The notes: generated from the sequence alone by a model not told the origin. 64,000 nt of DNA from Pseudomonas khavaziana (GCF_019145205.1 NZ_JAHSTT010000004.1:1-64000); one strand, 5' to 3'; counted from the stretch's first letter, positions 46,422 to 55,961 are shown. Made by a program: numbers and translations.

Positions 46422-47804
46422 CTATGCGGTTTCCAGCGCCACTGAGGTGGTTGCCGCTTTCGGCGCCCTGCCGAGCATGGACACGGGAATGGCCAGGATC
46501 AGCCCGCCACTGACGAACAGACATAGGGCCAACACATAGGTGCCATTGTTGATGTTGCCGGTGAGGTTCTCAGCCACCGCAGTGATCATCGCCCCGGTGA
46601 ACCCCGACAGGTTGCCGATGGCGTTGATCATGCCGATGCCGGCTGCAGCCGCTACGCCTGACAACAAGGTCCCCGGCAGGGTCCAGAAAATCGGCATCAG
46701 GCTGAGAATCCCGGAGGCGGCGACGCTCAGGAAGAGTACGGACAACACCAGGTTGTCGGCGAAGAAGGCGCTGAAGATCAAGCCGACCCCACCGATAAAG
46801 GCAGGTATCGCCGCATGCAGGCGCCGCTCGCCGGTACGGTTGGAGTGTCGAGCGTTGAGCAGCATCACCACCGTGGCGACCGCATAGGGTATGGCGGTCA
46901 GGAAGCCAATGTGCAAACTGTTGGTGATACCGCTGCTCTTGATAATCGAGGGCATCCAGAACGCCAGGCCGTAGAAGCCCGTGTTGAAGGTCAGCAAAAT
47001 CAACACTAGCAACCACACCTTCGGGTTGAAGAACACCTGGCTCAAACGCGTCGCCTTGCCGTGGTTATCGGTTTGCAGGTTGGCCTTGAGCAGGGCTTTT
47101 TCCGCCGCTGAAAGCCACTTGGCCTTGTCGATGTTGTCGGCCAGGCAAACGATCACGATGAAGGCCATGATGATCGACGGAAGCCCCTCGATGATCAGCA
47201 TCCACTGCCAGCCCGACAAGCCATGCACGCCCTGCATGCTGTTCATCAGCCAACCGGACAACATGCCGCCCAGTGTCAGGCTGATCGGCATGGCCATCAG
47301 AAAGCCGGACATCACGCGGCTTTGCCGGTGCGTTGGAAACCAATAATTGAGGTACAGAATCACGCCGGGGAAGAAGCCGGCTTCACACACCCCCAGCAGG
47401 AAGCGCAACACATAAAACATGCTGCTTGACTGGATACCGAAGAACCCCGCCAGCGGCACGGTGTAGGCCACCGCCATGGAGATCACTGCCCAACTGAGCA
47501 TGATCCGGGCGATCCAGAACCGTGCCCCGAAGCGATGCAGCAGCAGATTGCTGGGGACTTCGAAGAGGAAATACCCCCAGAAAAACATACTGGCGCCCAA
47601 CGCATAGACCGTGTTGCTGAACTGCAGCTCATTGAGCATATCCAGTTTGGCAAAGCCGATGTTGACCCGGTCCAGGTAGGCTGCCATGTAACACAAAAGC
47701 AGCACGGGAAGGATGCGCCAGATGACTTTGCGATAGGTCTGGTTTTCAAAGTCGAGTTCGCGAGATGGCGCCTGCGCGGGCGAATGCTCGGATATGGTTT
47801 GCAT
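46422..47804 (-). CDS. MFS transporter, anion:cation symporter type
   Basis: A 460-residue major-facilitator protein with twelve TM segments. The ACS-family hallmark is YMAAYLDRVNIGFAKLDM in TM1 and loop 2-3; VCEAGFFPGVILYLNYWFP follows in TM4. This family carries sugar acids (galactarate, glucarate, tartrate, pentonates). ATG 47804 was chosen because the upstream open frame overlaps the dehydrogenase in another register. It follows the dehydrogenase by 89 bp on the same strand, consistent with an acid-sugar import operon. Confidence 0.88.
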   Translation of the reverse strand: MQTISEHSPAQAPSRELDFENQTYRKVIWRILPVLLLCYMAAYLDRVNIGFAKLDMLNELQFSNTVYALGASMFFWGYFLFEVPSNLLLHRFGARFWIARIMLSWAVISMAVAYTVPLAGFFGIQSSSMFYVLRFLLGVCEAGFFPGVILYLNYWFPTHRQSRVMSGFLMAMPISLTLGGMLSGWLMNSMQGVHGLSGWQWMLIIEGLPSIIMAFIVIVCLADNIDKAKWLSAAEKALLKANLQTDNHGKATRLSQVFFNPKVWLLVLILLTFNTGFYGLAFWMPSIIKSSGITNSLHIGFLTAIPYAVATVVMLLNARHSNRTGERRLHAAIPAFIGGVGLIFSAFFADNLVLSVLFLSVAASGILSLMPIFWTLPGTLLSGVAAAAGIGMINAIGNLSGFTGAMITAVAENLTGNINNGTYVLALCLFVSGGLILAIPVSMLGRAPKAATTSVALETA

Positions 47805-47893
47805 GAGGTAACCCCTGGGCATATGGATATGCCTGATTATTTTTATCGAATGGGTCAAGCCGAATGAGCACTCATCCGGCAGTGCTGCCGTTG

Positions 47894-49474
47894 TTACAGT
47901 GGCTGGGCCGTGTGTTCTCCGTTGACCAGGCGCATCAGCCCCAAGGGATTGCTGTTCTTCAAGGCATCGGGAAGCAAGCCATCGGGGAAGTTCTGGTAGC
48001 ACACCGGCCGCAGGAACCGATCGATGGCCAAGGTGCCTACCGAGGTGCCACGGGCATCGGACGTCGCCGGCCAAGGCCCGCCATGGACCATGGCATCGCA
48101 AACCTCTACCCCGGTCGGGTAACCGTTGATCAGCACTCGCCCAACTTTTTGCTCAAGCACGGCCACAAGGTCAGCACACTGCTCAAGTTCAGCCGGCTCA
48201 CCAATCAGGGTGGCTGTCAGTTGGCCGCGCAAACCCTGCAAGGCCGCCAACAGCTCAGCCCGATCAGCCACTTCCACCACCACCGTAGCCGGACCGAAGA
48301 TTTCTTCCTGCAGCAAGACGCTGCCAGTCAGAAGCAGCTCGACATCGGCCTGGAACAAATGCGCGCGGGCCTGATCACCCTGCTGAACGTGCCCGGCCAA
48401 ATGGGTGATCCGCGGATGCTCCAGCAAGGCTTCACAGCCCTGAACATAGCTGCGCAGGCCATTGGCATTGAGCATGGTTTGCCCCGGCTGATCGGCCAGC
48501 AATGTACTCAGCGTTTGCACGAAGCGGCTGAATGCCGCTGAGCGAATGCCGATAACCAAGCCAGGATTGGTACAGAACTGCCCTGCCCCCATGACCACCG
48601 AAGCCGCCAGCTCGGTCGCGACACGCTCGCCCCGTACCTGCAAGGCTTCTGGCAATACCAATACCGGATTGATGCTGCTCATCTCGGCAAACACCGGGAT
48701 CGGTTGCGGGCGCGCAGCCGCCATGTCACACAGCGCCCTGCCGCCCTTGAGTGATCCGGTGAAGCCGACGGCCTGAATCATGGGGTGCTTGACCAGGGCT
48801 TCCCCCACACCGGCACCGAAGACCATATTGAACACGCCTCTGGGCATGTCGGTCTGCTCCGCGGCGCGGATGATGGCTTCGGCCACCCGTTCTGCGGTCG
48901 CCATGTGCCCGCTGTGGGCCTTGAACACGACCGGGCAGCCCGCGGCGAGCGCGGCAGCGGTATCGCCGCCTGCGGTGGAAAATGCCAGCGGAAAATTACT
49001 CGCCCCGAACACCGCTACCGGGCCGAGGCCCAAGCGGCACTGGCGCAGATCGCCCCTGGGCAAGGGTTGGCGGGTGGGCAGCGGCAAGTCGATACGCGCT
49101 CCGTAAAAGCCGCCGTGGCGCAGGGCCTGGGCGAAAAGGCGCATCTGGCCACTGGTGCGGGATCGTTCACCCTGAATACGCGCCGCCGGCAATGCAGTTT
49201 CCTGACAGACAAGGGCCACGAAGTCATCGCCCAAGGCGTCCAGTTCACTGGCTATGGCCTCCAGAAATTGCGCTCGGCGCACGGCCGACAGGTTGCGAAA
49301 GGCGGGATAAGCCTGGGCGGCCGCCACGGCTGCGGCATCCACCTCCTCGACCGTGGCCTGGACGAAACCTGTGGGCAATGGTTGCCCGGTGGTAGCATCA
49401 ACGCTGTGCAGCAACACCGACCCGGCAGCGCTGCGGCCACCGGCGATAAAGTTGTATCCGGACAGTTCGGGCAT
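47894..49474 (-). CDS. 2,5-dioxovalerate (KG semialdehyde) dehydrogenase
   Basis: A 526-residue aldehyde dehydrogenase of the long NADP-type group. VAVFGASNFPLAFSTAGGDT is the cofactor site, FTGSLKGGRAL, catalytic Glu in FAEMSSINPV and catalytic Cys in GQFCTNPGL. EIFGPATVVVEV and the long C-terminus match alpha-ketoglutarate-semialdehyde dehydrogenases. It makes 2-oxoglutarate, the last step of non-phosphorylative pentose or aldarate breakdown. ATG 49474 follows AGGAGACTCTC. A LysR-type operator lies 87 nt upstream. Confidence 0.85.
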   Translation of the reverse strand: MPELSGYNFIAGGRSAAGSVLLHSVDATTGQPLPTGFVQATVEEVDAAAVAAAQAYPAFRNLSAVRRAQFLEAIASELDALGDDFVALVCQETALPAARIQGERSRTSGQMRLFAQALRHGGFYGARIDLPLPTRQPLPRGDLRQCRLGLGPVAVFGASNFPLAFSTAGGDTAAALAAGCPVVFKAHSGHMATAERVAEAIIRAAEQTDMPRGVFNMVFGAGVGEALVKHPMIQAVGFTGSLKGGRALCDMAAARPQPIPVFAEMSSINPVLVLPEALQVRGERVATELAASVVMGAGQFCTNPGLVIGIRSAAFSRFVQTLSTLLADQPGQTMLNANGLRSYVQGCEALLEHPRITHLAGHVQQGDQARAHLFQADVELLLTGSVLLQEEIFGPATVVVEVADRAELLAALQGLRGQLTATLIGEPAELEQCADLVAVLEQKVGRVLINGYPTGVEVCDAMVHGGPWPATSDARGTSVGTLAIDRFLRPVCYQNFPDGLLPDALKNSNPLGLMRLVNGEHTAQPL

Positions 49475-49560
49475 GAGAGTCTCCTGACCCAGATGGGCAT
49501 CTGGTCGGTACTCTACTGCCGCCAAACGATTCTTTCCCAATGGCATTTGTTGATTATCCG

Positions 49561-49575
49561 ATAACGATCCGTTAT
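49561..49575. promoter_or_regulatory. LysR-type operator upstream of dehydrogenase
   Basis: ATAAC-GATCC-GTTAT, part of a wider perfect palindrome CGATAACG-ATC-CGTTATCG (49559-49577) nested between TTGTTG and CAACAA. The same ATAAC-N5-GTTAT pattern is at 50572-50586. Confidence 0.6.
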
Positions 49576-49600
49576 CGCAACAACCGTCATTTTTCGCCCC

Positions 49601-50551
49601 TTAACCCGCCTGATCCCTGGCCAGGCGTGCGTTTTCCCTGAGTATCTGGGCGAACTCCAGCGCCGCCCCTATCAGGGGTTCGCCTTTGCGCGTGAGGATG
49701 CCGTAGTCCTGCGGCACCAAATGCAGCGGGGTATCGAGCGTCTTCAATTGGCCACTTTCAAGCAGCGGGTTGACCATGGCGCTGGGCAGCATCCCGATCA
49801 TCGGCCCGCGCTGCAAAACCTGAAGGAAGGTCTGCATGGAAATGGTGTCAATGGTGTTGCGTGGCATCCCGACCCCGGCTTCGGCAAAGGCATGCTCCAT
49901 GCGGCCACGAATCGGCGTGCCGACCGGATAGAGAATCCACGGCAAGTCCACCAATTGCTGTAACGAGAGCGGGCCGGCGTCCGCCAGCGGATGACGACCG
50001 TTGACCACGATCGAGAACGGTTCGGGGGCCAAGGGCTCGAAGTCATAGCGTCGCTGCTGGCTTTGATCGGTAAACCGGGCCACCGCCAGATCCAGCTGCT
50101 TCTCTTCAAGCATCTCCATCAGGCGATTACTGGTCTGCTCCACTACTTCAATCGAAAGCAGCGGCCAGCGCTGTTTGATCTGCAGGACCGCTTCGGGCAA
50201 AGCCGCCGCCGTTGCGGCAAAAATCCCGCCGACCTTGAGGGAGCCATGACCGCCCTCGCGCAGGCTGCTGATTTGCTCGACAAACGAACGCGCGTCGTTC
50301 AAGGCAATCTGCGCATAACGCAGCACGTGCTCACCCAGGGCGGTCGGCGGCATGCTGCGTGGCAATCGTTCGAACAGGGCGAAGCCGAGCAGGCTTTCGA
50401 TTTCCTTGAGCATCTTGCTGATGGCCGGCTGACTGAGATTCATCTGTTGCGCCGCCAGGTGCATGTTGCGCGTGCGTCCCAACGTATCGATCAACACAAG
50501 ATGACGGAATTTCAGCCAGCCGCAGAAGCTGGAAAAGGACAGATCGGACAT
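49601..50551 (-). CDS. LysR-family regulator of pentonate genes
   Basis: A 316-residue LTTR. HTH: MHLAAQQMNLSQPAISKMLK, followed by IESLLGFALFERLPRSM. Ligand domain: SLKVGGIFAATAAALPEAVL and DLAVARFTDQSQQRR. This is the GbpR/CbpA-like sugar-acid group by gene context. It lies between the two operons it probably controls, each with an ATAAC-N5-GTTAT element. The start at 50551 is 115 bp from the divergent FAH gene. Confidence 0.85.
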   Translation of the reverse strand: MSDLSFSSFCGWLKFRHLVLIDTLGRTRNMHLAAQQMNLSQPAISKMLKEIESLLGFALFERLPRSMPPTALGEHVLRYAQIALNDARSFVEQISSLREGGHGSLKVGGIFAATAAALPEAVLQIKQRWPLLSIEVVEQTSNRLMEMLEEKQLDLAVARFTDQSQQRRYDFEPLAPEPFSIVVNGRHPLADAGPLSLQQLVDLPWILYPVGTPIRGRMEHAFAEAGVGMPRNTIDTISMQTFLQVLQRGPMIGMLPSAMVNPLLESGQLKTLDTPLHLVPQDYGILTRKGEPLIGAALEFAQILRENARLARDQAG

Positions 50552-50571
50552 GACTATTCCTTGGGCTACTA

Positions 50572-50586
50572 ATAACCTTAAGTTAT
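50572..50586. promoter_or_regulatory. LysR-type operator in divergent promoter
   Basis: ATAAC-CTTAA-GTTAT, perfect 5-bp arms, 80 nt before the FAH-family ATG and 21 nt from the LysR start. It fits self-regulation plus activation. Confidence 0.6.
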
Positions 50587-50665
50587 CAAATAGTGAATAT
50601 ATCTCATTGGAGTTTATCGACTCGCCGCCCTAGCGTGAAGGCTTTACGAACCAGGAAAATTCGCC

Positions 50666-51847
50666 ATGCCGTTATTGCTGACTCCCGAAAATACCCTGCC
50701 GGTCGATGGTATGGCCGCCACCCTGATCGGCCGCGCGTGGGTGCCTGGCAGCATCGCGGGCCCCTCGCCGATAGTGCTGCGCAGCGACGGTGTGTTTGAT
50801 CTGTCGGAGCGTTTTGCGACCCTGAGCGAGCTGCTGGAAACGCCATCTCCACTGGCGGCCGTCAGGCAGACGCCCGGCACCTTTATCGCCAGTGTCGAAG
50901 CGCTGCTCGCCAACACTGGCCCCGCTCCCGATCCGTCCAGACCCTACTTGCTGGCGCCCCTGGACTTGCAAGTGATCAAGGCCGCCGGGGTCACGTTCGC
51001 CGCCAGCATGATCGAGCGCGTGATCGAGGAGCAGGCCGGCGGTGACATGGCAAAAGCCGAGGCTGTGCGCGCCACCGTCCGCAGCGTAATTGGCGACAAC
51101 CTGCGCTCGATCGTACCGGGCTCGGAGCAAGCCATGCGTCTCAAGGCCTTGCTGATCGAACGGGGGATGTGGTCGCAATACCTGGAAGTCGGCATTGGCC
51201 CGGATGCGGAGATCTTCACCAAGGCACCTATCCTTGCGGCGGTGGGAAGCGCCAGCCACATCGGCATTCATCCCGGCTCGCAGTGGAACAACCCGGAACC
51301 CGAAGTGGTGCTGGCGGTGAACAGCCGTGGCCAGATCCACGGCGCCACCCTGGGTAACGACGTCAACCTGCGCGATTTCGAAGGCCGCAGCGCGCTGTTG
51401 CTGAGCAAGGCCAAGGACAACAATGCCTCCTGCGCCATTGGGCCGTTTATTCGCCTGTTCGACGAACACTTCGACCTGGATGATGTGCGGGCCTGCGTGG
51501 TCGATCTAGAGGTACAAGGCGAAGACGGTTATCGGCTGCAAGGCTCAAGCTCAATGAGTCAGATCAGCCGCGACCCACAGGACCTGGTGGGTCAGACGCT
51601 CAACGCCAATCACCAATACCCCGACGGTTTTCTGCTGTTTCTCGGTACGCTGTTCGCCCCCACTGAAGACCGCGATCAGGCCGGCAGCGGTTTTACCCAC
51701 AAGCTGGGCGACCGCGTCCGTATCAGCAGCCCGTTGCTCGGTAGCCTGCATAATCAGGTGACCCACAGCTCTGCCGCCACTCCCTGGACATTTGGGGTCG
51801 GCGCCTTGTTGCGCAATCTGGCGACCCGTGGCCTGCTCGCCCGCTGA
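50666..51847 (+). CDS. FAH-family 2-keto-3-deoxy-pentonate dehydratase
   Basis: A 393-residue FAH-fold enzyme. The C-terminal domain shows LAPLDLQVIKAAGVTFAASM, NPEPEVVLAVNSRGQIHGAT, the metal/catalytic block LGNDVNLRDFEGRSALLLSK and SCAIGPFIRLFDE. The size and these motifs match XylX/AraD1, which dehydrates 2-keto-3-deoxy-xylonate or -arabonate to 2,5-dioxopentanoate. Its partner dehydratase follows after 50 bp. RBS AGGAAAATTCGCC precedes ATG 50666. Which pentonate it prefers is undecided. Confidence 0.85.
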   Translation: MPLLLTPENTLPVDGMAATLIGRAWVPGSIAGPSPIVLRSDGVFDLSERFATLSELLETPSPLAAVRQTPGTFIASVEALLANTGPAPDPSRPYLLAPLDLQVIKAAGVTFAASMIERVIEEQAGGDMAKAEAVRATVRSVIGDNLRSIVPGSEQAMRLKALLIERGMWSQYLEVGIGPDAEIFTKAPILAAVGSASHIGIHPGSQWNNPEPEVVLAVNSRGQIHGATLGNDVNLRDFEGRSALLLSKAKDNNASCAIGPFIRLFDEHFDLDDVRACVVDLEVQGEDGYRLQGSSSMSQISRDPQDLVGQTLNANHQYPDGFLLFLGTLFAPTEDRDQAGSGFTHKLGDRVRISSPLLGSLHNQVTHSSAATPWTFGVGALLRNLATRGLLAR

Positions 51848-51897
51848 ATCCCAATCGATTGTCGATTCAGCCAATAATGACAAGAGAGAAATGAATC

Positions 51898-53682
51898 ATG
51901 AGTGAAATGCCAAAACGTCGTCTGCGCAGCGAGCAATGGTTCAATGACCCTGCCCACGCGGACATGACCGCCCTGTATGTCGAACGCTACATGAACTACG
52001 GGATGACCCGCGAAGAACTGCAATCGGGACGCCCGATCATCGGCATCGCCCAGACCGGCAGCGACCTGACCCCCTGCAACCGTCATCATCTGGAGTTGGC
52101 GCAACGCGTCAAGGCCGGTATTCGTGATGCCGGCGGCATCCCCATGGAATTCCCGGTGCATCCGATCGCCGAGCAATCGCGTCGGCCCACGGCCGCACTG
52201 GACCGTAACCTGGCGTATCTGGGGTTGGTGGAGATCCTCCACGGTTACCCGTTGGACGGCGTAGTCCTCACCACCGGTTGCGACAAGACCACCCCCGCGT
52301 GCCTGATGGCTGCCGCAACCACCGACCTGCCCGCCATTGTCCTGTCCGGCGGCCCCATGCTCGACGGTCACCACAAGGGTGAGTTGATCGGCTCCGGAAC
52401 CGTGCTGTGGCATGCGCGCAATCTGATGGCTGCCGGCGAAATTGACTACGAAGGCTTCATGGAGATGACCACGGCAGCCTCGCCGTCCGTTGGGCACTGC
52501 AATACCATGGGCACAGCCCTGTCGATGAATGCGTTGGCCGAAGCCTTGGGGATGTCATTGCCTGGCTGTGCGAGTATTCCCGCGCCCTACCGTGAGCGCG
52601 GGCAAATGGCCTATGCCACCGGCAAGCGCATTTGCGAGCTGGTCCTGCAAGACGTAAGGCCATCGCAGATCATGACGCGTGAGGCATTCGAGAACGCGAT
52701 CGCCGTCGCCTCGGCACTCGGCGCATCCAGCAATTGCCCTCCGCACCTGATTGCGATTGCCCGGCACATGGGCGTCGAACTGAGCCTGGATGACTGGCAA
52801 CGGATTGGCGAGGACGTGCCGCTGCTGGTCAATTGCATGCCGGCGGGTAAGTACCTCGGCGAAGGCTTCCACCGCGCCGGCGGCGTGCCGGCCGTGATGC
52901 ACGAACTGCAAAAAGCCGGGCGTCTGCATCAAGATTGCGCAACGGTCAGCGGCAAGACCATCGGCGAAATCGTCAGCAGTACCCTGACCAGTAACGCCGA
53001 TGTGATCTACCCCTTTGAAACCCCGCTCAAACACCGCGCCGGTTTCATCGTGCTCAGCGGCAATTTCTTCGACAGCGCCATCATGAAAATGTCGGTGGTC
53101 GGCGAAGCGTTTCGCAAGACCTACCTGTCTGAACCCGGCGCAGAAAACAGCTTCGAGGCCCGGGCGATCGTGTTCGAAGGGCCAGAGGACTATCACGCCC
53201 GCATCGACGACCCGGCGCTGGATATCGACGAGCGCTGCATCCTGGTCATCCGCGGCGTGGGCACCGTGGGCTACCCCGGCAGTGCAGAAGTGGTGAACAT
53301 GGCGCCTCCCGCCGCCCTGATCAAACAAGGCATCGACTCCCTGCCCTGCCTGGGCGATGGGCGCCAAAGCGGCACGTCGGCAAGCCCGTCAATTCTCAAC
53401 ATGTCACCCGAAGCAGCGGTAGGCGGTGGCTTGGCGTTGCTCAAAACCAACGACCGCCTGAAGGTCGACCTGAACACACGCACGGTCAACCTGCTGATAG
53501 ACGAGGCCGAGATGAGCCAGCGTCGACTCGAGTGGACGCCGAACATCCCGCCCTCCCAGACACCCTGGCAGGAACTGTACCGGCAGTTGGTGGGGCAGCT
53601 TTCAACAGGTGGGTGCCTGGAGCCTGCGACGCTGCATCTGCGTGTGATTGCCCGCAGTGGTGAGCCGCGGCATTCGCATTGA
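51898..53682 (+). CDS. IlvD/Edd-family sugar-acid dehydratase
   Basis: A 594-residue Fe-S dehydratase, the length of XylD (about 595) and AraC pentonate dehydratases. Motifs: GIAQTGSDLTPCNRHH (first cluster cysteine), TTGCDKTTPACLMAA, VGHCNTMGTALSMNALAEAL and YPGSAEVVNMAPPAAL; GRQSGTSASPSILNMSPEA near the end. It removes water from xylonate or arabonate to give the 2-keto-3-deoxy acid. It is followed 45 bp downstream by a terminator whose loop has been interrupted by a REPIN. Confidence 0.88.
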   Translation: MSEMPKRRLRSEQWFNDPAHADMTALYVERYMNYGMTREELQSGRPIIGIAQTGSDLTPCNRHHLELAQRVKAGIRDAGGIPMEFPVHPIAEQSRRPTAALDRNLAYLGLVEILHGYPLDGVVLTTGCDKTTPACLMAAATTDLPAIVLSGGPMLDGHHKGELIGSGTVLWHARNLMAAGEIDYEGFMEMTTAASPSVGHCNTMGTALSMNALAEALGMSLPGCASIPAPYRERGQMAYATGKRICELVLQDVRPSQIMTREAFENAIAVASALGASSNCPPHLIAIARHMGVELSLDDWQRIGEDVPLLVNCMPAGKYLGEGFHRAGGVPAVMHELQKAGRLHQDCATVSGKTIGEIVSSTLTSNADVIYPFETPLKHRAGFIVLSGNFFDSAIMKMSVVGEAFRKTYLSEPGAENSFEARAIVFEGPEDYHARIDDPALDIDERCILVIRGVGTVGYPGSAEVVNMAPPAALIKQGIDSLPCLGDGRQSGTSASPSILNMSPEAAVGGGLALLKTNDRLKVDLNTRTVNLLIDEAEMSQRRLEWTPNIPPSQTPWQELYRQLVGQLSTGGCLEPATLHLRVIARSGEPRHSH

Positions 53683-53727
53683 CAAGCGAGCGAGGGCATA
53701 GCCGCCCCGCTTGAGAAGCCAAAGCAG

Positions 53728-53876
53728 AAAAGCCCAGCAGACATGCCTAATGCTGTAGGAGCAAGCTTGCTCGCGAAAAACTCACAGGCGCCGTGTTCAA
53801 TCAGGAAACACGCGTTATCGTTGACGTTTTTCGCGAGCGAGCTCGCTCCTACAGTAAGCAGACATGCCGGGCTTTT
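53728..53876 (+). terminator. Terminator split by a REPIN
   Basis: AAAAGCCC (53728-53735) and GGGCTTTT (53869-53876) are inverted arms. Between them the 12-mer AGCAGACATGCC occurs twice (53736-53747 and 53857-53868) flanking a 109-bp insert. Without the insert, the sequence is an 8-bp stem with a 12-nt loop and T-run, a normal intrinsic terminator for the dehydratase gene. Confidence 0.65.
53748..53856. mobile_element. REPIN insertion with 12-bp target duplication
   Basis: An inverted REP pair (TGTAGGAGC at 53754 to CTCCTACA ending 53853) with short margins TAATGC and GTA, bounded by direct 12-bp repeats. REPINs are known to be mobilised by RAYT transposases. The remaining bases to 54009 show no gene. 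Confidence 0.65.
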
Positions 53877-54009
53877 ACCGTTTAATCAAAACCAGGCGTT
53901 AGACGTTTTATTGCTGATCAAAGGCCAGGCCTCTTTGCGACCGCACTACCGCTGCGATTGGTCAAGGAATGCTCCGGACACCGAACGTTTGCGCGGCGCC
54001 CCACCTCCA

Positions 54010-54510
54010 TTATCCCTTGCTCAATTTAGGTATGGCGATGCGACTACCGGCCTTGATTTCGCGCAAAGCCAGGCTCGACTGAATAGACGCGATACCCACC
54101 TGCCGCCTCAGCACTTGCTCGATAAAGTCGCTATAGCTATCAAGATCCTCTGCCAACACCTGGAGCACGTAATCGGCGTCACCGGTGATCTTGTGGCAGG
54201 CCAATACTTCTGGCAATTGCGCAATCACTGCCTCGAAGGCGTCCGGAGCATGATCGGCGTGGGTAGAAAAGCGGATGTGCACGAATGCCATGATATCCAG
54301 CCCCAGCATTCTTCGATCAAGGGTTGCCTGATACCCCTTTATCACCCCCGCCTCCTCCATTCTCTTGCGCCGTCGCCAGCAAGGCGTGAGGCTCAACGAA
54401 AGCCGCTCACTGAGTTCGGCGTTGGAAATGCTCGCGTCCTCCTGCAATAACTCAAGAATGGCCAGATCGGTCTCATCGAGACTGATGCGCCTGGATATAT
54501 TTTTCTTCAT
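54010..54510 (-). CDS. Lrp/AsnC-family regulator
   Basis: A 166-residue Lrp-type protein: HTH at about 10-60 (LDETDLAILELLQEDASISN, LSLTPCWRRRKRMEEAGVIK) and RAM domain (IMAFVHIRFSTHAD, ACHKITGDADYVLQVLAEDL). Family members sense amino acids. It is divergent from the acetylpolyamine amidohydrolase and amino acid permease, its likely targets. Confidence 0.9.
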   Translation of the reverse strand: MKKNISRRISLDETDLAILELLQEDASISNAELSERLSLSLTPCWRRRKRMEEAGVIKGYQATLDRRMLGLDIMAFVHIRFSTHADHAPDAFEAVIAQLPEVLACHKITGDADYVLQVLAEDLDSYSDFIEQVLRRQVGIASIQSSLALREIKAGSRIAIPKLSKG

Positions 54511-54629
54511 TACGCCATTTCCGAGTTAAATCGCCCGATAAATACCCATAAGCACGAAAACAAAGCAAAGAAATCGCGCCAAGACCAGAACAGAATATTT
54601 CCACTGGCTCACATTAACGGATGCGCAGA

Positions 54630-55664
54630 ATGTTTACAGTTTTCAGTGATTCCCACCGTCTGCACCATGGCACCGAATTGAAGGATGGCGTGCTCAAGCC
54701 CTCGTTCGAGCAGCCCAGTCGGGCCGACACCGTTCACAACCGTGTCAAGCAAGTAGGCCTTGGCCAGATAGTCAAACCCCGCGTGTTTGACCGGTCGTGT
54801 TACGTCAACGCGCACAGCGAGCGCTACGTGAGTTTCCTGGAAAGCGCGTGGTCAGAATGGTGCGCGACAGGACGCACTCATGATGCCTTGCCACTGGTAT
54901 GGCCTGTACGCGATTTGGCCAACGACCAGGTGCCAACGTTTATTGACGGCAAACTCGGCTTTTATGCAATGGATGCCGGTTCACCCATCACCGCCACCAC
55001 CTGGCAGGCGGTCAAGACCAGCGCCGATATCGCACTGACAGGTCTGGCACTTATCGATGAAGGCCACGACAGTGCCTTTGCTCTTTGCCGTCCGCCGGGC
55101 CATCACGCGGCGCGTGAATACATGGGGGGTTACTGCTATCTCAACAATGCGGCCATTGCCGCGCAGCAGGCGATCACCCAGGGCGCCAAACGTGCCGCGG
55201 TACTCGACGTCGATTTTCATCACGGCAACGGCACCCAGAACATTTTTTACTCACGCAATGACGTCATGTTCGTCTCGCTGCATGGCGAGCCAAGCGTGTC
55301 CTATCCGTACTACTCAGGGTTCAGCGATGAGGTCGGCGCCGGTCGTGGCGAAGGGTTCAACCTCAATTACCCATTGCCGAAAAACACCGCCTGGGAAAGC
55401 TACCGCGACGCCCTGCTTCACGCCTGCAAGAAACTTAAGCAATTCGCGCCAGAAGTATTGGTGATCTCATTGGGCGTCGACACCTTCAAGGACGACCCCA
55501 TCAGTCATTTCCTGTTGGAAAGCGAGGACTTCATCGGGATTGGCGAGCTGATAGCGAGCGTTGGTTGCCCCACCCTTTTCGTGATGGAAGGCGGCTACAT
55601 GGTCGATGAAATCGGAATCAATGCGGTGAACGTACTGCATGGCTTTGAGAGCAAACGCGCCTGA
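54630..55664 (+). CDS. Acetylpolyamine amidohydrolase (HDAC family)
   Basis: A 344-residue zinc amidohydrolase of the arginase-deacetylase fold. Opening MFTVFSDSHRLHHG..., catalytic RPPGHHAAREY, zinc ligands DVDFHHGNGTQ, and GGYMVDEIG near the end. It resembles AphA/AphB of P. aeruginosa, which release acetate from acetylated cadaverine or putrescine. I begin at ATG 54630 because homologues start M-(L/F)-T-(V/I); an ATG at 54621 would add three residues. Followed by an APC permease after 297 bp. Confidence 0.88.
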   Translation: MFTVFSDSHRLHHGTELKDGVLKPSFEQPSRADTVHNRVKQVGLGQIVKPRVFDRSCYVNAHSERYVSFLESAWSEWCATGRTHDALPLVWPVRDLANDQVPTFIDGKLGFYAMDAGSPITATTWQAVKTSADIALTGLALIDEGHDSAFALCRPPGHHAAREYMGGYCYLNNAAIAAQQAITQGAKRAAVLDVDFHHGNGTQNIFYSRNDVMFVSLHGEPSVSYPYYSGFSDEVGAGRGEGFNLNYPLPKNTAWESYRDALLHACKKLKQFAPEVLVISLGVDTFKDDPISHFLLESEDFIGIGELIASVGCPTLFVMEGGYMVDEIGINAVNVLHGFESKRA

Positions 55665-55961
55665 ACACCGCTCTTCGCCACCTGCATGCGATGGCGCACG
55701 ACCATCAAGTCGGCCGGCATATCCACTGGGTGCCGACGCCTGAAAATATAAAAAACCTGTTGCAGATGCTTGATCAGCAACCGACCAAAGCCGCCCATAT
55801 GCGCACGGTCGGTTGACCTGTAAGTGACGCCACAGGCATGTGCAGGGGGACGTCATCGCCCAGATAAACCAATACCGTCACCCGCCATTGCATCCTGACA
55901 GTGGCGCCGGATACCCACTTTTCTGCCAAAACTCAAAAACATAAGATCAAGAGGTTTTGAA
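55665..55961 (+). other. Intergenic stretch with orphan 41-codon frame
   Basis: The 297-bp gap contains an open frame at 55691-55816 (MAHDHQVGRHIHWVPTPEN...) that reads like the C-terminus of a protein but lacks a ribosome site and is unrecognised. It may be a remnant. Promoter elements for the permease are presumably in the remaining part; none is clear. Confidence 0.3.

Noticed and set aside
55691..55816. 41-codon frame between amidohydrolase and permease as a gene
   Set aside because: No ribosome site and no recognised family; kept only as an intergenic remark.
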